DNA from: Methylosinus trichosporium OB3b
GTDB lineage: Bacteria > Pseudomonadota > Alphaproteobacteria > Rhizobiales > Beijerinckiaceae
Assembly: GCF_002752655.1 (NCBI RefSeq)
Contig: NZ_CP023737.1
Coordinates: forward strand, 3,062,001 to 3,126,000
Direction of reading: 5' to 3'
Length of the DNA: 64,000 nt
Shown: piece by piece, positions 26,947 to 35,827 of the stretch
Position numbering within the stretch: the first letter of the stretch is position 1
Layout: each line of letters opens with the position of its first letter
Translations under genes and position numbers: made by a program
Notes under the pieces: model-generated
Databases searched by the model: none
What the model saw: the letters and a program-made list of their open reading frames with translations, nothing else
Told to the model about the DNA's origin: nothing

Positions 26947-28584
26947 CCTAGCCCCTCTTATTCGTGACGGTCCGATTTTTTGCATCGTCGGGCCGTTCGG
27001 CTCGCGGGCCGCGCGGGGGCGTTCGGCTTTTTCACCGCTTCGAGGATCGCACTTTCGGGAACGCGTTGGGAGGAATGGGAGAGACGAGAGGGGGCGCGCC
27101 GCCCCGTCGATCATGGTCCTGCGGGCATGAGCAGCGCCGCCGGCATGGAGCAGAAGAGATCGGCCTCGGGGCAGGCGGCGGCGAAGGCGAGGCGCACGCG
27201 GCTCGCGGTCTCGATCACGCGCGCGGCGATCTTCAGCAATCGCAGGCGCAGAGTCGAGAACTCGGCTTTGGCGAGGTCGCGCGGGCGCGGGATCGCGTCG
27301 CGCACGCCGAGCATCAGCCAATAGGCGGCGGTGTGCAGGACGAGGCGCACCTGATTGGCGAGCGCCGAACGACACGAGGTTCGATCGGAGCAAAGCTGCG
27401 TCTTGTGCAGCTTGATGAGATTCTCCGCCTGTCCGCGCGCGCAGTAGAGACTCTCATAGAGCCATTGCGGCGCGCCATGCGCGCGATTGGTGACGATGAA
27501 GCGAATGTCGAGGCCGAGCCGCGTCGCCTCGATGCGGGCGATCGCGCGGCGCTCTCTGTCCCAGGACTTGGCCCGGTGACGCGTCTCGGCATAGCCTCGC
27601 ACGACGTCCTTGTCGTCGAGGGCGCGCTCGACGCGGACGGCGTCCGCCGTCTCCTCGACCTTCTTGGACAGCGGCTTGGTTCCGGGAAGGCCGAAGACGT
27701 AATCGACGCCGTGATCCTCGCACCAGGCCATCGCCTCGGGCCGCGCATAATGCCCGTCGCCGCGAAACAGGATGCCCGTCGTCGGCCAAGACTTGCGGAT
27801 ATGCCGCACGAGCCGGCGCAGATGCGCTCTCACCTCGACGCCGGACGGCGTCTTGCCCGGGCGCAGGATCATAACGACGGGACGGCTCTGCTCGGTGTCA
27901 TAGACATGGATCGGCAGAAAGCAGCGCTCGTCATAATGGGCGTTGAACAACGACAATTGCTGATGGCCATGCGCGATGTCGCAGGTGTCGTCGATGTCGA
28001 GTGTGACCGAAGATGGCGGCTTCTCGTAGGAGGCCATCCATTGGTCGACGAGCGCATAGGTCAGGCGGATCACGTCGCGCAGGGCCGGCGCGTTCTCGAG
28101 CCGCGACAGCGTCGGCTGCGAAGCGAGATCGCGGCCCGTGTCGGGCAGGCGCCCGCAGGCGAGCTTGAACGCCGGATCGGAGCGCAGAAAATCGAGATCG
28201 TCGGCGTCCTCATAGCCGCAGCCGATCGCGAAGATGCGGGCGCGGATCATATCGGCGAGCGTGTGGGTGATGCGCGCAGGATCGCGGCGATCGGGAAAGC
28301 AGCGCGCCAGCCGTTCGGCGACGCCGAGCCGGCGCTCCGCCATGGCGAGCAGCATGACGCCGCCGTCCGAGGAGATGCGGCCGCCGTCGAAAGCGGCTGT
28401 GATTTTCTTGCCCTGGACGGCTGGAAACGAGAAGGCGGGGAACGTATCGTCTGTCATGGCGGGCGTGGCAGGCCGGTGCAGCGGGAAAGGGTTGGTGTCA
28501 ACAACCAAATCCTACGCCGTTTCAGTGATCTATGCTACGCTCGCCACCCTTCCAACAGCGCCTTCATGAATAAGACGGGCTAGA
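26947..28584 (-). mobile_element. IS1380-family element
   Basis: Imperfect inverted ends: CCTAGCCCCTCTTATTCGTGA from about 26947 and the complement of TCTAGCCCGTCTTATTCATGA ending at about 28584. They flank one intact transposase gene. I could not define a convincing 4-bp target duplication, so the last base at either end is uncertain. It inserted beside, or deleted into, the IS66 remnant. Confidence 0.85.
27111..28457 (-). CDS. IS1380-family DDE transposase
   Basis: A protein of 448 aa from ATG 28457 (MTDDTFPAFSFPAV); an in-frame ATG 51 bp upstream is possible. Family blocks: AAFDGGRISSDGGVMLLA, TLDIDDTCDIAHGHQQLSLF (first Asp), GILFRGDGHYARPEAMAWCE (second Asp), and YCARGQAENLIKLHKTQL (final Glu region). 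All three catalytic acidic positions appear present and there is no interruption, so the element may be mobile. Confidence 0.93.
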   Translation of the reverse strand: MTDDTFPAFSFPAVQGKKITAAFDGGRISSDGGVMLLAMAERRLGVAERLARCFPDRRDPARITHTLADMIRARIFAIGCGYEDADDLDFLRSDPAFKLACGRLPDTGRDLASQPTLSRLENAPALRDVIRLTYALVDQWMASYEKPPSSVTLDIDDTCDIAHGHQQLSLFNAHYDERCFLPIHVYDTEQSRPVVMILRPGKTPSGVEVRAHLRRLVRHIRKSWPTTGILFRGDGHYARPEAMAWCEDHGVDYVFGLPGTKPLSKKVEETADAVRVERALDDKDVVRGYAETRHRAKSWDRERRAIARIEATRLGLDIRFIVTNRAHGAPQWLYESLYCARGQAENLIKLHKTQLCSDRTSCRSALANQVRLVLHTAAYWLMLGVRDAIPRPRDLAKAEFSTLRLRLLKIAARVIETASRVRLAFAAACPEADLFCSMPAALLMPAGP

Positions 28585-28741
28585 ATGGCACAGATTTCTC
28601 CTCGCTCTCGACGCGTTTGGTCTGCCGCTCCTGAACGCCGCAACGAACCGCGCTCGAAGTTACGGGCCACCATGCCGGATCGAGTGGTGCATCGGCGGCA
28701 GTCGCAGCGCGCATGCCCGCAAATTGATGAGCCATCCGCCC

Positions 28742-29386
28742 TCAGCTGCGATCGGCTATCCCCGGCGCAACGCGCACGAACTCCTTGGCCGCAACCTGAT
28801 CGACCAGGAATTTCGCGAGATTCCCGCGGGACAGCTTCATGCCGAGCTTCGTCTTGCCGTACCAGCCGACGTCCACTTGGCCTGTTGCGGGGCCATCCTT
28901 GAGGTTGGGAATCCGAACCAGCGTCCAATCGAGGTGTGAGTTGCTCACCAGTTCAGCGGTCGCCTTGATGTCGTCATAGGCGTTGTGAACGATCAGCTTG
29001 AACAACATGACGAATGCTTGCGCCTTGAAGTCGAAACCGTCCTTCGGATCACGATAGCTGGCCGTCGAAATCTGAATGAGGCGACGAACGTTCAGCTCTT
29101 CCATGACAGAGATGATCGTGCTGACGCCGCGCATAATCGGCCGCTTCTCGCGCGCTTTCAGACTGTTTGGCCCCAGCGCGCTGATCACCGCGTCTGCGCC
29201 CGCGACGCACGCTTTGATCGCTTCGCGATTGTTTAGGTCGCCGACGACGACTTCGATCTTGCTGCCAAAGGACGAGAGCTTTCCGGCGTCCCGCGTGTAG
29301 ACGGACAGCTTATATCCTTGCCGAAGCGCCTCTTCGATGATGTGTCTTCCGGTTGGTCCGGTCCCTCCAAAGAGAGCAATCTTCAT
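28742..29386 (-). CDS. NAD(P)-binding NmrA/SDR-type oxidoreductase
   Basis: A protein of 214 aa from ATG 29386, preceded by an AAGATGAG-type ribosome site. The dinucleotide-binding motif IALFGGTGPTGRHIIEEAL is at the N-terminus, followed by VVVGDLNNREAIKACVAGAD and VISALGPNS, and RRLIQISTASYRDP. This is the atypical SDR/NmrA-like group (YwnB/SDR_a5 type) with unknown substrate, often linked to redox stress. It follows azoR on the same strand by 90 bp and is probably co-transcribed under HxlR control. Confidence 0.87.
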   Translation of the reverse strand: MKIALFGGTGPTGRHIIEEALRQGYKLSVYTRDAGKLSSFGSKIEVVVGDLNNREAIKACVAGADAVISALGPNSLKAREKRPIMRGVSTIISVMEELNVRRLIQISTASYRDPKDGFDFKAQAFVMLFKLIVHNAYDDIKATAELVSNSHLDWTLVRIPNLKDGPATGQVDVGWYGKTKLGMKLSRGNLAKFLVDQVAAKEFVRVAPGIADRS

Positions 29387-29476
29387 CTCATCTTCCTTGT
29401 GGTCTTTTGGCTTGGAGCAACTGCTCTCGCTGTTGACTTGCAAGTTCGCGCTCACAGCCTGAGCAGTCGCTCGCCT

Positions 29477-30097
29477 TCAGGAGGCCTTTTCCAAGATCGA
29501 GCGAACCTGGGCTTCGGTGGCTGCGATGGCGGCCTTGGCCGCCTCAGGACCGAAGACGGTGCCTTCCACTCGGACGATTTCGATGTCGGTCAGGCCGATG
29601 AAGCCCAAGAGGTGGCGCAGATAGCCGGTCTGGAAATCAAAGGGGGCCCAGTCGCCTTCCGAGAAGACGCCGCCTGCGGCGGTGACGAGATAGACCTTCT
29701 TGCCGGTCAGCAATCCCTGCGGCCTGCCGGCTCCGCTATAATCAAAGGTCACGCCCGGCCAAGTGATGTGATCGAACCAGGCCTTGAGCTGCGACGACGG
29801 GCCGAAATTGATCATGCCCGAACCCAAGACGATCACGTCAGCAGCCTTCACCTCATCGACGAGCTCCTGGGCAAGGCCGACCGCCTCGACCTGCTCGGGC
29901 GTGCGCGCCTCGGGGGCCGCGATGCGGCCGTGAATATATGCCTGCGCGATATGAGGCAGTGGGTTGGCCGCGAGATCGCGAGTCAAATGGGCGCCGCCCA
30001 AGCGAACCTTGAAGCCTTCGGCGATCTCGGTCGCGAAGCGGGTGGACAGACTCTCGGCGCCACGAGGGCTCGATGTGACGAGCAGGATGTTGGTCAT
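29477..30097 (-). CDS. azoR: FMN-dependent NADH-azoreductase
   Basis: A protein of 206 aa, the usual AzoR length. The flavodoxin-like fold is recognised by [20 protein letters not shown] (FMN phosphate loop), [20 protein letters not shown] and [13 protein letters not shown]. These enzymes reduce quinones and azo compounds with NADH. The gene is divergent from an HxlR regulator, and a palindrome lies between the two starts, an arrangement typical of YodB/HxlR quinone-sensing systems. Confidence 0.93.
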   Translation of the reverse strand: MTNILLVTSSPRGAESLSTRFATEIAEGFKVRLGGAHLTRDLAANPLPHIAQAYIHGRIAAPEARTPEQVEAVGLAQELVDEVKAADVIVLGSGMINFGPSSQLKAWFDHITWPGVTFDYSGAGRPQGLLTGKKVYLVTAAGGVFSEGDWAPFDFQTGYLRHLLGFIGLTDIEIVRVEGTVFGPEAAKAAIAATEAQVRSILEKAS

Positions 30098-30117
30098 GGT
30101 TGCTCACGTGAACAGGG

Positions 30118-30136
30118 TGGTAAACTCTTGTTACCA
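30118..30136. promoter_or_regulatory. HxlR-type operator between azoR and hxlR
   Basis: TGGTAA-ACTCTTG-TTACCA is an inverted repeat with 6-bp arms and a 7-bp spacer, 21 bp upstream of the azoR start and 46 bp upstream of the regulator. Its position fits a site controlling both genes. Confidence 0.6.
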
Positions 30137-30181
30137 ACACTATTAAGGTGACTACCATGTCCCTCGCAAGAAGGCACTCCA

Positions 30182-30559
30182 ATGACACTTAGTGACATTG
30201 ATTTTCCTACCCCCAGCAAAGGTGACGACTGCCGGATGGTTCGGGAAATCCTTGATCTCGTCGGCGACAAATGGAGCCTGTACATCATCGTAACGCTCAA
30301 AGATGGACCAGTTCGGTTCAATGAGCTGCGGCGTCAGATCAACGGCATCTCACAACGAATGCTGACGATTACCTTGCGCGGACTGGAACGTGACGGGTTG
30401 GTGAAGCGGACATTGTTTCCCACCATTCCGCCGCGCGTGGATTATGAGTTGACGAATGTGGGACGGACGCTTCTTGCGCCCGTAATGGCTCTCGTTACGT
30501 GGGCGAACAGCAATCAGGAGAACATCCAAAACGCTCGCGTTCGATACGATGCAAGCTAG
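30182..30559 (+). CDS. HxlR-family regulator
   Basis: A protein of 125 aa with the HxlR winged helix: a conserved Cys early (GDDCRMVREILDLVGDKWSL), then RFNELRRQINGISQRMLTIT and LRGLERDGLVKRT, PPRVDYELTNVGRTLL. The N-terminal cysteine is the redox or electrophile sensor in the YodB/QorR group, so control of the neighbouring azoreductase by quinone-like stress is a reasonable inference. No downstream partner gene. Confidence 0.92.
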   Translation: MTLSDIDFPTPSKGDDCRMVREILDLVGDKWSLYIIVTLKDGPVRFNELRRQINGISQRMLTITLRGLERDGLVKRTLFPTIPPRVDYELTNVGRTLLAPVMALVTWANSNQENIQNARVRYDAS

Positions 30560-30928
30560 TTGGCAGCGGACAGCCGAACTCAGCCACTCCACGGAAGAAG
30601 AAGCGCGAGAAACCCGACGGGAGGCCGTCAGCGGGGTGAATGCACCGAAAAATGTCGGCCGGGCGACTCACGCCGCTTTGCTATCGGCGGCGTGGAGTTG
30701 GAGCTTGCTGTCTGCATGCGGCCTAATGCACGAACCGCCGACATTCTCGTGAACGATGCCGTCACCGCGCTCGACATCAGGCGGTCTCCGAGCCAAAGCG
30801 GCCGAAACCCGCGCCCGGCGGTTTTGATTCGAGTGCATAGATTCCGTTTGGAGCAACCAAGAGTTGAGGCAATCTAAGCAGAAACGGCCCCGAAGGGCCA
30901 CTTCTAGCTATCTGATTTTCATTGATAA
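30560..30928. other. 369-bp spacer without a gene
   Basis: No credible coding frame. The region ends with a GC-rich hairpin (GGCCC-CGAA-GGGCC at 30886-30899) which, read on the minus strand, is followed by TTTC and is homologous to the terminator after the second tRNA-Gly fragment at 32711. It therefore belongs to the chromosomal tRNA flank captured with the att site. Confidence 0.6.
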
Positions 30929-30977
30929 TTTTTGGAGCGGGCGAAGGGATTCGAACCCTCGACCCCAACCTTGGCAA
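30929..30977 (-). repeat. Left att copy: 3' end of tRNA-Gly(GCC), minus strand
   Basis: A 49-bp block identical, in reverse orientation, to 32634-32682. It comprises the anticodon loop TTGCCAA, the variable region, the T-arm GAGGGTTCGAATCCCTT, the acceptor strand CGCCCGC and TCCA, i.e. the 3' half of a glycine tRNA with anticodon GCC. The 5' half (D-arm, GCGGGCG) is absent, so it is not a functional gene but an integration-site remnant. Confidence 0.85.
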
Positions 30978-31169
30978 GGTTGTGTGTATCCTACGACGAG
31001 GCCGCATAGGTTTCTCCTGAGTACGCTAAATATTGGAAAAACATCTATTTTGATGAAAGCGCTCTCGCTGGGCTACGCTCCGCCGCGCTTGAATTTTTCA
31101 TCACGGTGGACACCATGTGGACACCAATATAATCTCGCATCCGCGAGAAAATGCGAACGGAGGCGTGCG

Positions 31170-32585
31170 ATGGACCGATCATCCAGCGTCCGGTTGACCA
31201 AGTTGGTAGTCGAGAAGGCGGAGGCCCGCGACGCCCGGTATGACCTGTGGGACCTCGATCTCACGGGTTTCGGGCTGCGAGTCGAGAAGAGCGGTACGAA
31301 GACGTTTATCATCCGTTATCGCACCGATGGGGGCGGCCGGTCCGCGCCGAGGCGCTTTCTGACCGTCGGACGCTTCGGAGCGCTGACGGTCGAGCAAGCG
31401 AGGAAAAAGGCGAAAGTTCTGCTTGGCGCCGCGGCCAGCGGTAATGATCCCGCCGGCGAGGTGCAGGAGAAGCGCCGCGAGAAGACGATGCGGGAGCTGC
31501 TCGACTTCTATGAAAAGCATGGCTGCTTTATCCAGCGCGGCATCCACAAGGGTAAGCCTATGAAGCCGCTTACCAAGCAGTACACGATGGCGCGGCTGCG
31601 CAATCACGTGGAACCTCTTCTCGGTCACCGGCGAGCGAGCGAGGTCACGTCCGGCGATATTGAGACCTTCGTGGCGGACGTTACGGCCGGCAAGACGGCC
31701 AAGGACGAAAAGGTCGGCCCGCGCAAACGCCTCATAGTGCGCGGTGGCGAGGGCGCGGCTCGTAAGGTCGTACGCGACCTGTCGGCGGTGTTCAGCTTCG
31801 GTGGCCGGCATGGCTTCGTGACAAAGAACCCCGTCGAAGACGCTTCCGTTAGAAAGACAGATAACCGACGCGAGCGATTTCTGACGCTGGACGAGGTCTC
31901 TCGCCTGGGCGAAGCGTTCGATACGGTCGAGAAAGAAGGTGCCAATCCGAAAGGAGTGGCAATCGCCCGCCTGTGGGCGCTGACCGGCTGCCGCCGTAAC
32001 GAGATCGCTGCTCTCAAGGCTCATGAGGTCAAACTCGGGAGCAACCTCTTCGAGTTCGATGATACCAAAACCGGGAAATCGATCCGCCCTTTTGGCCCGG
32101 CGGCAGCGGCGCTGTTGCAGAGACTGTTGAAGGACGGCAAGGAAGGCTATCTGTTCCCGGCCGAGAAAGGTGACGGCTACTACCAGGGTACGCGCAATGT
32201 CTGGGCGGAGGTGACAAAGCTCGCCAGCTTACCGGGGGTCACTCCGCACACGCTTCGACACACGCTCGGATCGACTGCCACGTCGAGCGGCGAAGCATTG
32301 GCATTGACCGGCGCGATCCTGGGACATGCGAATCTCAGGTCAACGGCCATTTACGCTCATGTCCAACGCGACCCTTCGCTCGAGGCGGCCAAGCGCGTCG
32401 AAAAGTTGCTGGCGGCTGCGTTGGAGGGGAAGGCCATTGAGGCGCAAGATGCTGAGACAGGTGAGGCGCTTCCAGAGCTCGACGCCGACATGATCCGTGT
32501 TCTGGCTGAACGGCTGTCGAAGGAGGATTCAGATGCTGCCCGCCTTCGCGCGATTATGGCCCAGGTGGTTGCGCTCAACACGTGA
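31170..32585 (+). CDS. int: Tyrosine-type site-specific integrase
   Basis: A protein of 471 aa; ATG 31170 is chosen because the upstream in-frame extension reads through the tRNA remnant. An N-terminal arm-binding domain of the P4/DUF4102 type (GFGLRVEKSGTKTFIIRYRT) is followed by a core-binding domain and catalytic domain with TGCRRNEIAALKAHEV (Arg I), HTLRHTLGSTATSSG (His-x-x-Arg) and LGHANLRSTAIYAHV (His/Trp position and Tyr). All catalytic residues appear present. Such integrases insert elements at tRNA 3' ends, matching the flanking tRNA-Gly fragments. Confidence 0.94.
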   Translation: MDRSSSVRLTKLVVEKAEARDARYDLWDLDLTGFGLRVEKSGTKTFIIRYRTDGGGRSAPRRFLTVGRFGALTVEQARKKAKVLLGAAASGNDPAGEVQEKRREKTMRELLDFYEKHGCFIQRGIHKGKPMKPLTKQYTMARLRNHVEPLLGHRRASEVTSGDIETFVADVTAGKTAKDEKVGPRKRLIVRGGEGAARKVVRDLSAVFSFGGRHGFVTKNPVEDASVRKTDNRRERFLTLDEVSRLGEAFDTVEKEGANPKGVAIARLWALTGCRRNEIAALKAHEVKLGSNLFEFDDTKTGKSIRPFGPAAAALLQRLLKDGKEGYLFPAEKGDGYYQGTRNVWAEVTKLASLPGVTPHTLRHTLGSTATSSGEALALTGAILGHANLRSTAIYAHVQRDPSLEAAKRVEKLLAAALEGKAIEAQDAETGEALPELDADMIRVLAERLSKEDSDAARLRAIMAQVVALNT

Positions 32586-32633
32586 CGGTTCAGCCGCTCG
32601 AATCCTCGAATCGGGTGAAGCGCCAGCCCCTCA

Positions 32634-32682
32634 TTGCCAAGGTTGGGGTCGAGGGTTCGAATCCCTTCGCCCGCTCCAAAAA
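32634..32682 (+). repeat. Right att copy: 3' end of tRNA-Gly(GCC), plus strand
   Basis: The inverted partner of 30929-30977. The sequence left of it (TCATTGCC) breaks the anticodon stem, so no complete tRNA is formed. It begins 49 bp after the integrase stop. Downstream sequence remains similar to that beyond the left copy for about 60 more bases including a terminator, showing that both carry DNA from a tRNA-Gly locus. Confidence 0.85.
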
Positions 32683-32710
32683 ATATCAGGTAAATTCAGA
32701 TAAATAGAGA

Positions 32711-32732
32711 CGGCTCTTCGAGAGCCGCTTTT
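32711..32732 (+). terminator. tRNA-type terminator after the right att copy
   Basis: CGGCTC-TTCGA-GAGCCG hairpin followed by CTTTTG. Homologous in position to the hairpin at 30886-30899 next to the left att copy. It would also terminate integrase transcription. Confidence 0.7.
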
Positions 32733-33116
32733 GCTTAGAGCACTGGGCATCCCCACCACTCCAAGCGAAATCTATGCGCTCGGACGAAAGTCACCAAGTG
32801 CAGGGTGCCAGGCAGCCTGGCACCAATTCGGGGAAAAGCGGGGGCTCCACATACGACGGAATGGAGTATGATGGCTCGGCAAACAGATCGCGACAATTGA
32901 TCCTGTTCTCGTCGTGGCGCTCGGCGCGACTCGCAGCTGGACGCCTAACCTATATGCTTCTGCTGCTTGGTTCCGATTCCATCGAGATCCAACGGAGAAG
33001 CGCCCCGACCGTGGAGGTAACGGCGCGGCGTTTTTGCGCGAGAAGCATCGCTGACGCACTTTAACTCCCTCGCTCCCCGCGCGTCGAAAGAAACATACTC
33101 CGCGCGAAGGAATGGC
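32733..33116. other. 384-bp spacer with a perfect 9-bp hairpin
   Basis: No gene recognised. GGTGCCAGG-CAG-CCTGGCACC at 32804-32824 is a perfect inverted repeat without a T-tract; its role is unknown. The rest is unassigned. Confidence 0.5.
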
Positions 33117-34973
33117 CTAAGACCCCTCCTCCTGTTCCCGCGGAGCCGGCGCCGGCAGGCTCGTGCGGCGCTTCTTCATCTCCTTCAGCTTCACCGAGGC
33201 GCGGGCCGCGTGCTTGCGGCGCGCCTCCTCGCCAGTCGGCTGCAGCAGCTTGCGGAACTCGTCGCGCTTCTCGTGGATCGAGGCGATCACGTAGCCCATC
33301 GGCACGCCGACATCGACCAGAACCGTCTCGGCCAGCTGCAGGCTCGCCTCGATCGTCTCGGGGATCGCATCGGTGGCGCCGAGCTCATAGAGATGCGTCG
33401 CATGGGAGGCGTCACGCGCCCGCGCGACGATCGGCATGTCGGCGCGCGCCTCATGGGCGACGCGCACGATCTCCTCCGCTGCATCCGCCTTCTCCACCGT
33501 CACCACGAGCGCCCGCGCCTGCGCGACGCCCGAGCGCAGCAGGAACTCGCGCCGCATGCAATTGCCCCAGAAGATGTCGACGCCGGCGTCGCGCTTCTCG
33601 GCGACCAGCTTCACCTGATTGTCGATGGCGACGAAGGGAATGTCGTGGCGGCCGAGCATTTCGCCGATCAGCGCGCCGACCCTGCCATAGCCGACGATGA
33701 CGACGCGGCCCGCGGCGACATCGCCCTCGGGCGCGAGATGGCCGTATTCGGCCTCGATGTCCTGCTTGCGCTTGCCTGGGTTCAGCCATTCGCCGAGCCG
33801 GCCCAGCGCCGGCACGATGAACATGCCGAGCGTCACCGCCAGCATGGCGTCGCCGCCGAGCCGCTGCGGCACGAGGCCGCCGGCGATGGCGCCGGTCAGA
33901 AGAATGAAGGCGAACTCGCCGCCGGGCGCGATCAGCAGCGCCGTCTCCGCCGCGACCGGCGCCTCGAGGCGGAAGGCGCGGCCGAGGCCGAAGGTGATCG
34001 CCGCCTTGACCACGATCAGCCCGCCGGCGATGGCGAGCACGGGCACGGGATCGGCCACGAGACGCCCGAGATCGAGACCGGCGCCGACCGACACGAAGAA
34101 GAGGCCGAGCAGAAGGCCCTTGAACGGTTCGGTCGTCACCTCGATCTCGCGGCGGAACTCGGTCTCGGCGAGCAGCAAGCCGGCGATGAAGGCGCCGAGG
34201 CCCATGGAGAAGCCGTCCGCCGCGCTGGCGACGCCGGAGCCGATGATCACCAGCAGGCAGGCCGCCATGAACAGCTCGGTCGAATCGGCCGCAGCCACCA
34301 GCCGGAACAGCGGCCGCAGCAGCAGGCGTCCGGCGACGATGAGCAGCCCCATGGCGGCGAGCGCCGGCAGAAAGGCGAGCAGCGAGCCGAGCCCCTGCCG
34401 GCTCGTCTCCGGATCGGCGAGGAAGGAGACGAGAAACAGCAGCGGCGCGACCATCAGGTCCTGCATCAGCAGCACGGCGAAGGAGGCGCGCCCCGCCGCG
34501 CGGTTGAGCCGCCGCCGCTCGGCGAGCACTGGAATGACGATCGCGGTCGAGGACATGGCCAGCGCCGCGCCGAGGATGATGGCGGGCGCGGCGCCGAGGC
34601 CGCCCGCATAAACCGAGATGGCCGAGAGCGCGGCGCCGCAGGCGAGGACCTGCGCCAGCCCCAAGCCGAACACCAGAACGCGCATGCGCGCGAGGCGCTC
34701 CCAGGAGAGCTCCAGCCCGATCGTGAACAACAGGAAGACGAGGCCGAATTCGGCGATCCGCGAGATGCTCTCGATGTCGGTCAGCGTGAAAGACGCGAGG
34801 AACTCGTGCTCATGCGCCAATCGGCCGAGGCCAAACGGCCCGAGGGCGGCGCCAGCGGCGAGAAAGCCGAGAATCGGGCTGATGCGCAGACGATGAAACA
34901 GCGGCGCGATGATCCCACCCGTCGCGAGAAACAACAGCGCCTCTCGATACCCCTCCCAGTGGAACGATTCCAT
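33117..34973 (-). CDS. Kef-type CPA2 cation:proton antiporter with RCK domain
   Basis: A protein of 618 aa from ATG 34973 (MESFHWEGYREALLF); an upstream in-frame ATG would add 17 residues. About 12 membrane helices span residues 10-385, with LGFLAAGAALGPFGLG, FGLVFLLFTIGLELS, ALAMSSTAIVIPVLAER and GLGAFIAGLLLAETEF, all typical of KefB/KefC. A TrkA-N/RCK domain follows (RVVIVGYGRVGALIGEMLGR) that binds nucleotide and gates transport. A Lys/Arg-rich tail ends the protein. It probably exports potassium in exchange for protons during electrophile or pH stress. No KefF/KefG partner is adjacent. Confidence 0.92.
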   Translation of the reverse strand: MESFHWEGYREALLFLATGGIIAPLFHRLRISPILGFLAAGAALGPFGLGRLAHEHEFLASFTLTDIESISRIAEFGLVFLLFTIGLELSWERLARMRVLVFGLGLAQVLACGAALSAISVYAGGLGAAPAIILGAALAMSSTAIVIPVLAERRRLNRAAGRASFAVLLMQDLMVAPLLFLVSFLADPETSRQGLGSLLAFLPALAAMGLLIVAGRLLLRPLFRLVAAADSTELFMAACLLVIIGSGVASAADGFSMGLGAFIAGLLLAETEFRREIEVTTEPFKGLLLGLFFVSVGAGLDLGRLVADPVPVLAIAGGLIVVKAAITFGLGRAFRLEAPVAAETALLIAPGGEFAFILLTGAIAGGLVPQRLGGDAMLAVTLGMFIVPALGRLGEWLNPGKRKQDIEAEYGHLAPEGDVAAGRVVIVGYGRVGALIGEMLGRHDIPFVAIDNQVKLVAEKRDAGVDIFWGNCMRREFLLRSGVAQARALVVTVEKADAAEEIVRVAHEARADMPIVARARDASHATHLYELGATDAIPETIEASLQLAETVLVDVGVPMGYVIASIHEKRDEFRKLLQPTGEEARRKHAARASVKLKEMKKRRTSLPAPAPREQEEGS

Positions 34974-35827
34974 TCTTGCTCCCGTCTCGGCCAATCTCTT
35001 CGAGTCGAGGCCAGCATAAGGCAAAGACGGGTGAAATCTCCAACATGAATCGAGCGGCCGTCGTCACTGCCCGCACGATCAGGCTATCCAATCGGGAGAA
35101 ACCTCTCCCGACGTCTCCGCTCCGCCCGCGCAATTGCCGTCCCCAGCGACACCACTTCAAATGAAAGCGCGCGCCGACCTCGCCTCCAGAATTATGGCGA
35201 GAGCTACGACCGTCGGATCGGGCCGTAGCTGTCGCGAGGGGTTGACTTCCCTGCCGACGCCGCACGCTCGACGGAATAGACGCAGGCCCTCGCCGCACGT
35301 TCGATTCCAGGAGTCTTCGTCTGCCGCATTGTTGCGAACTGGACGCGATGCCCGAACGTAAGCTGAAGCTCAGATCTGAGCGGCATGCCCGCCTTTTCGT
35401 TCGCGGGGCAAAGAGCAGAGCGCTCTTGTCTCGATCTCGGGAGGAGATAAGTCCTCGAGTTTGAGCATAGGGGCCCTTCCTAAAGTGGGCTCACCGACGG
35501 CTCGGCGCGAGCGTCGGGCCACTCTCGGGCGGATGGGCGTGGCGGTCACGCCCATCATCGATGGCCGTCGTCTCTCGACCGCACGATCCAGGTCCAGACT
35601 TTCTCCAGTTGTCTGCACTCAATTTCCTCCCGCGCCGTGGGGCAGTTGGCGAGCCTGCTAGAATGCATGCTCCGCTGAAAGATTCGAGCTTTTCGAGACC
35701 CGATCTCCGAAGAGGCACGCTCGAAAGCCACCCGAAGCCCCCCTCGCTTTTTATAAAATCGCTTGACCTCCGAACATCATTCTTCGTCAAATAGGAGAAA
35801 CTACACCCGCTCCCAGGATGGGATAAG
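34974..35827. other. 854-bp region without a recognisable gene
   Basis: Short frames exist on both strands, but none has family similarity or a good ribosome site. A 10-bp perfect inverted repeat GATGGGCGTG-GCGGT-CACGCCCATC lies at 35532-35556. AT-rich promoter-like sequence at 35745-35790 precedes the membrane-protein gene at 35828. Confidence 0.5.

Noticed and set aside
26964..28583. A 539-codon plus-strand frame
   Set aside because: Antisense to the IS1380 transposase, whose catalytic blocks are intact.
30929..31000. A tRNA-Gly gene on the minus strand
   Set aside because: The anticodon arm, T-arm and acceptor 3' strand are present, but no D-arm or matching 5' acceptor GCGGGCG was found; it is only a tRNA 3' end.
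30864..31169. An N-terminal extension of the integrase
   Set aside because: The extension is translated tRNA and terminator sequence; the domain starts at ATG 31170.
33210..35048. A 612-codon plus-strand frame
   Set aside because: Antisense to the Kef-type antiporter, which is clearly the real gene.
35532..35556. A 10-bp hairpin as terminator or small RNA
   Set aside because: No T-tract and no adjacent transcript end; kept only as a note in the spacer entry.
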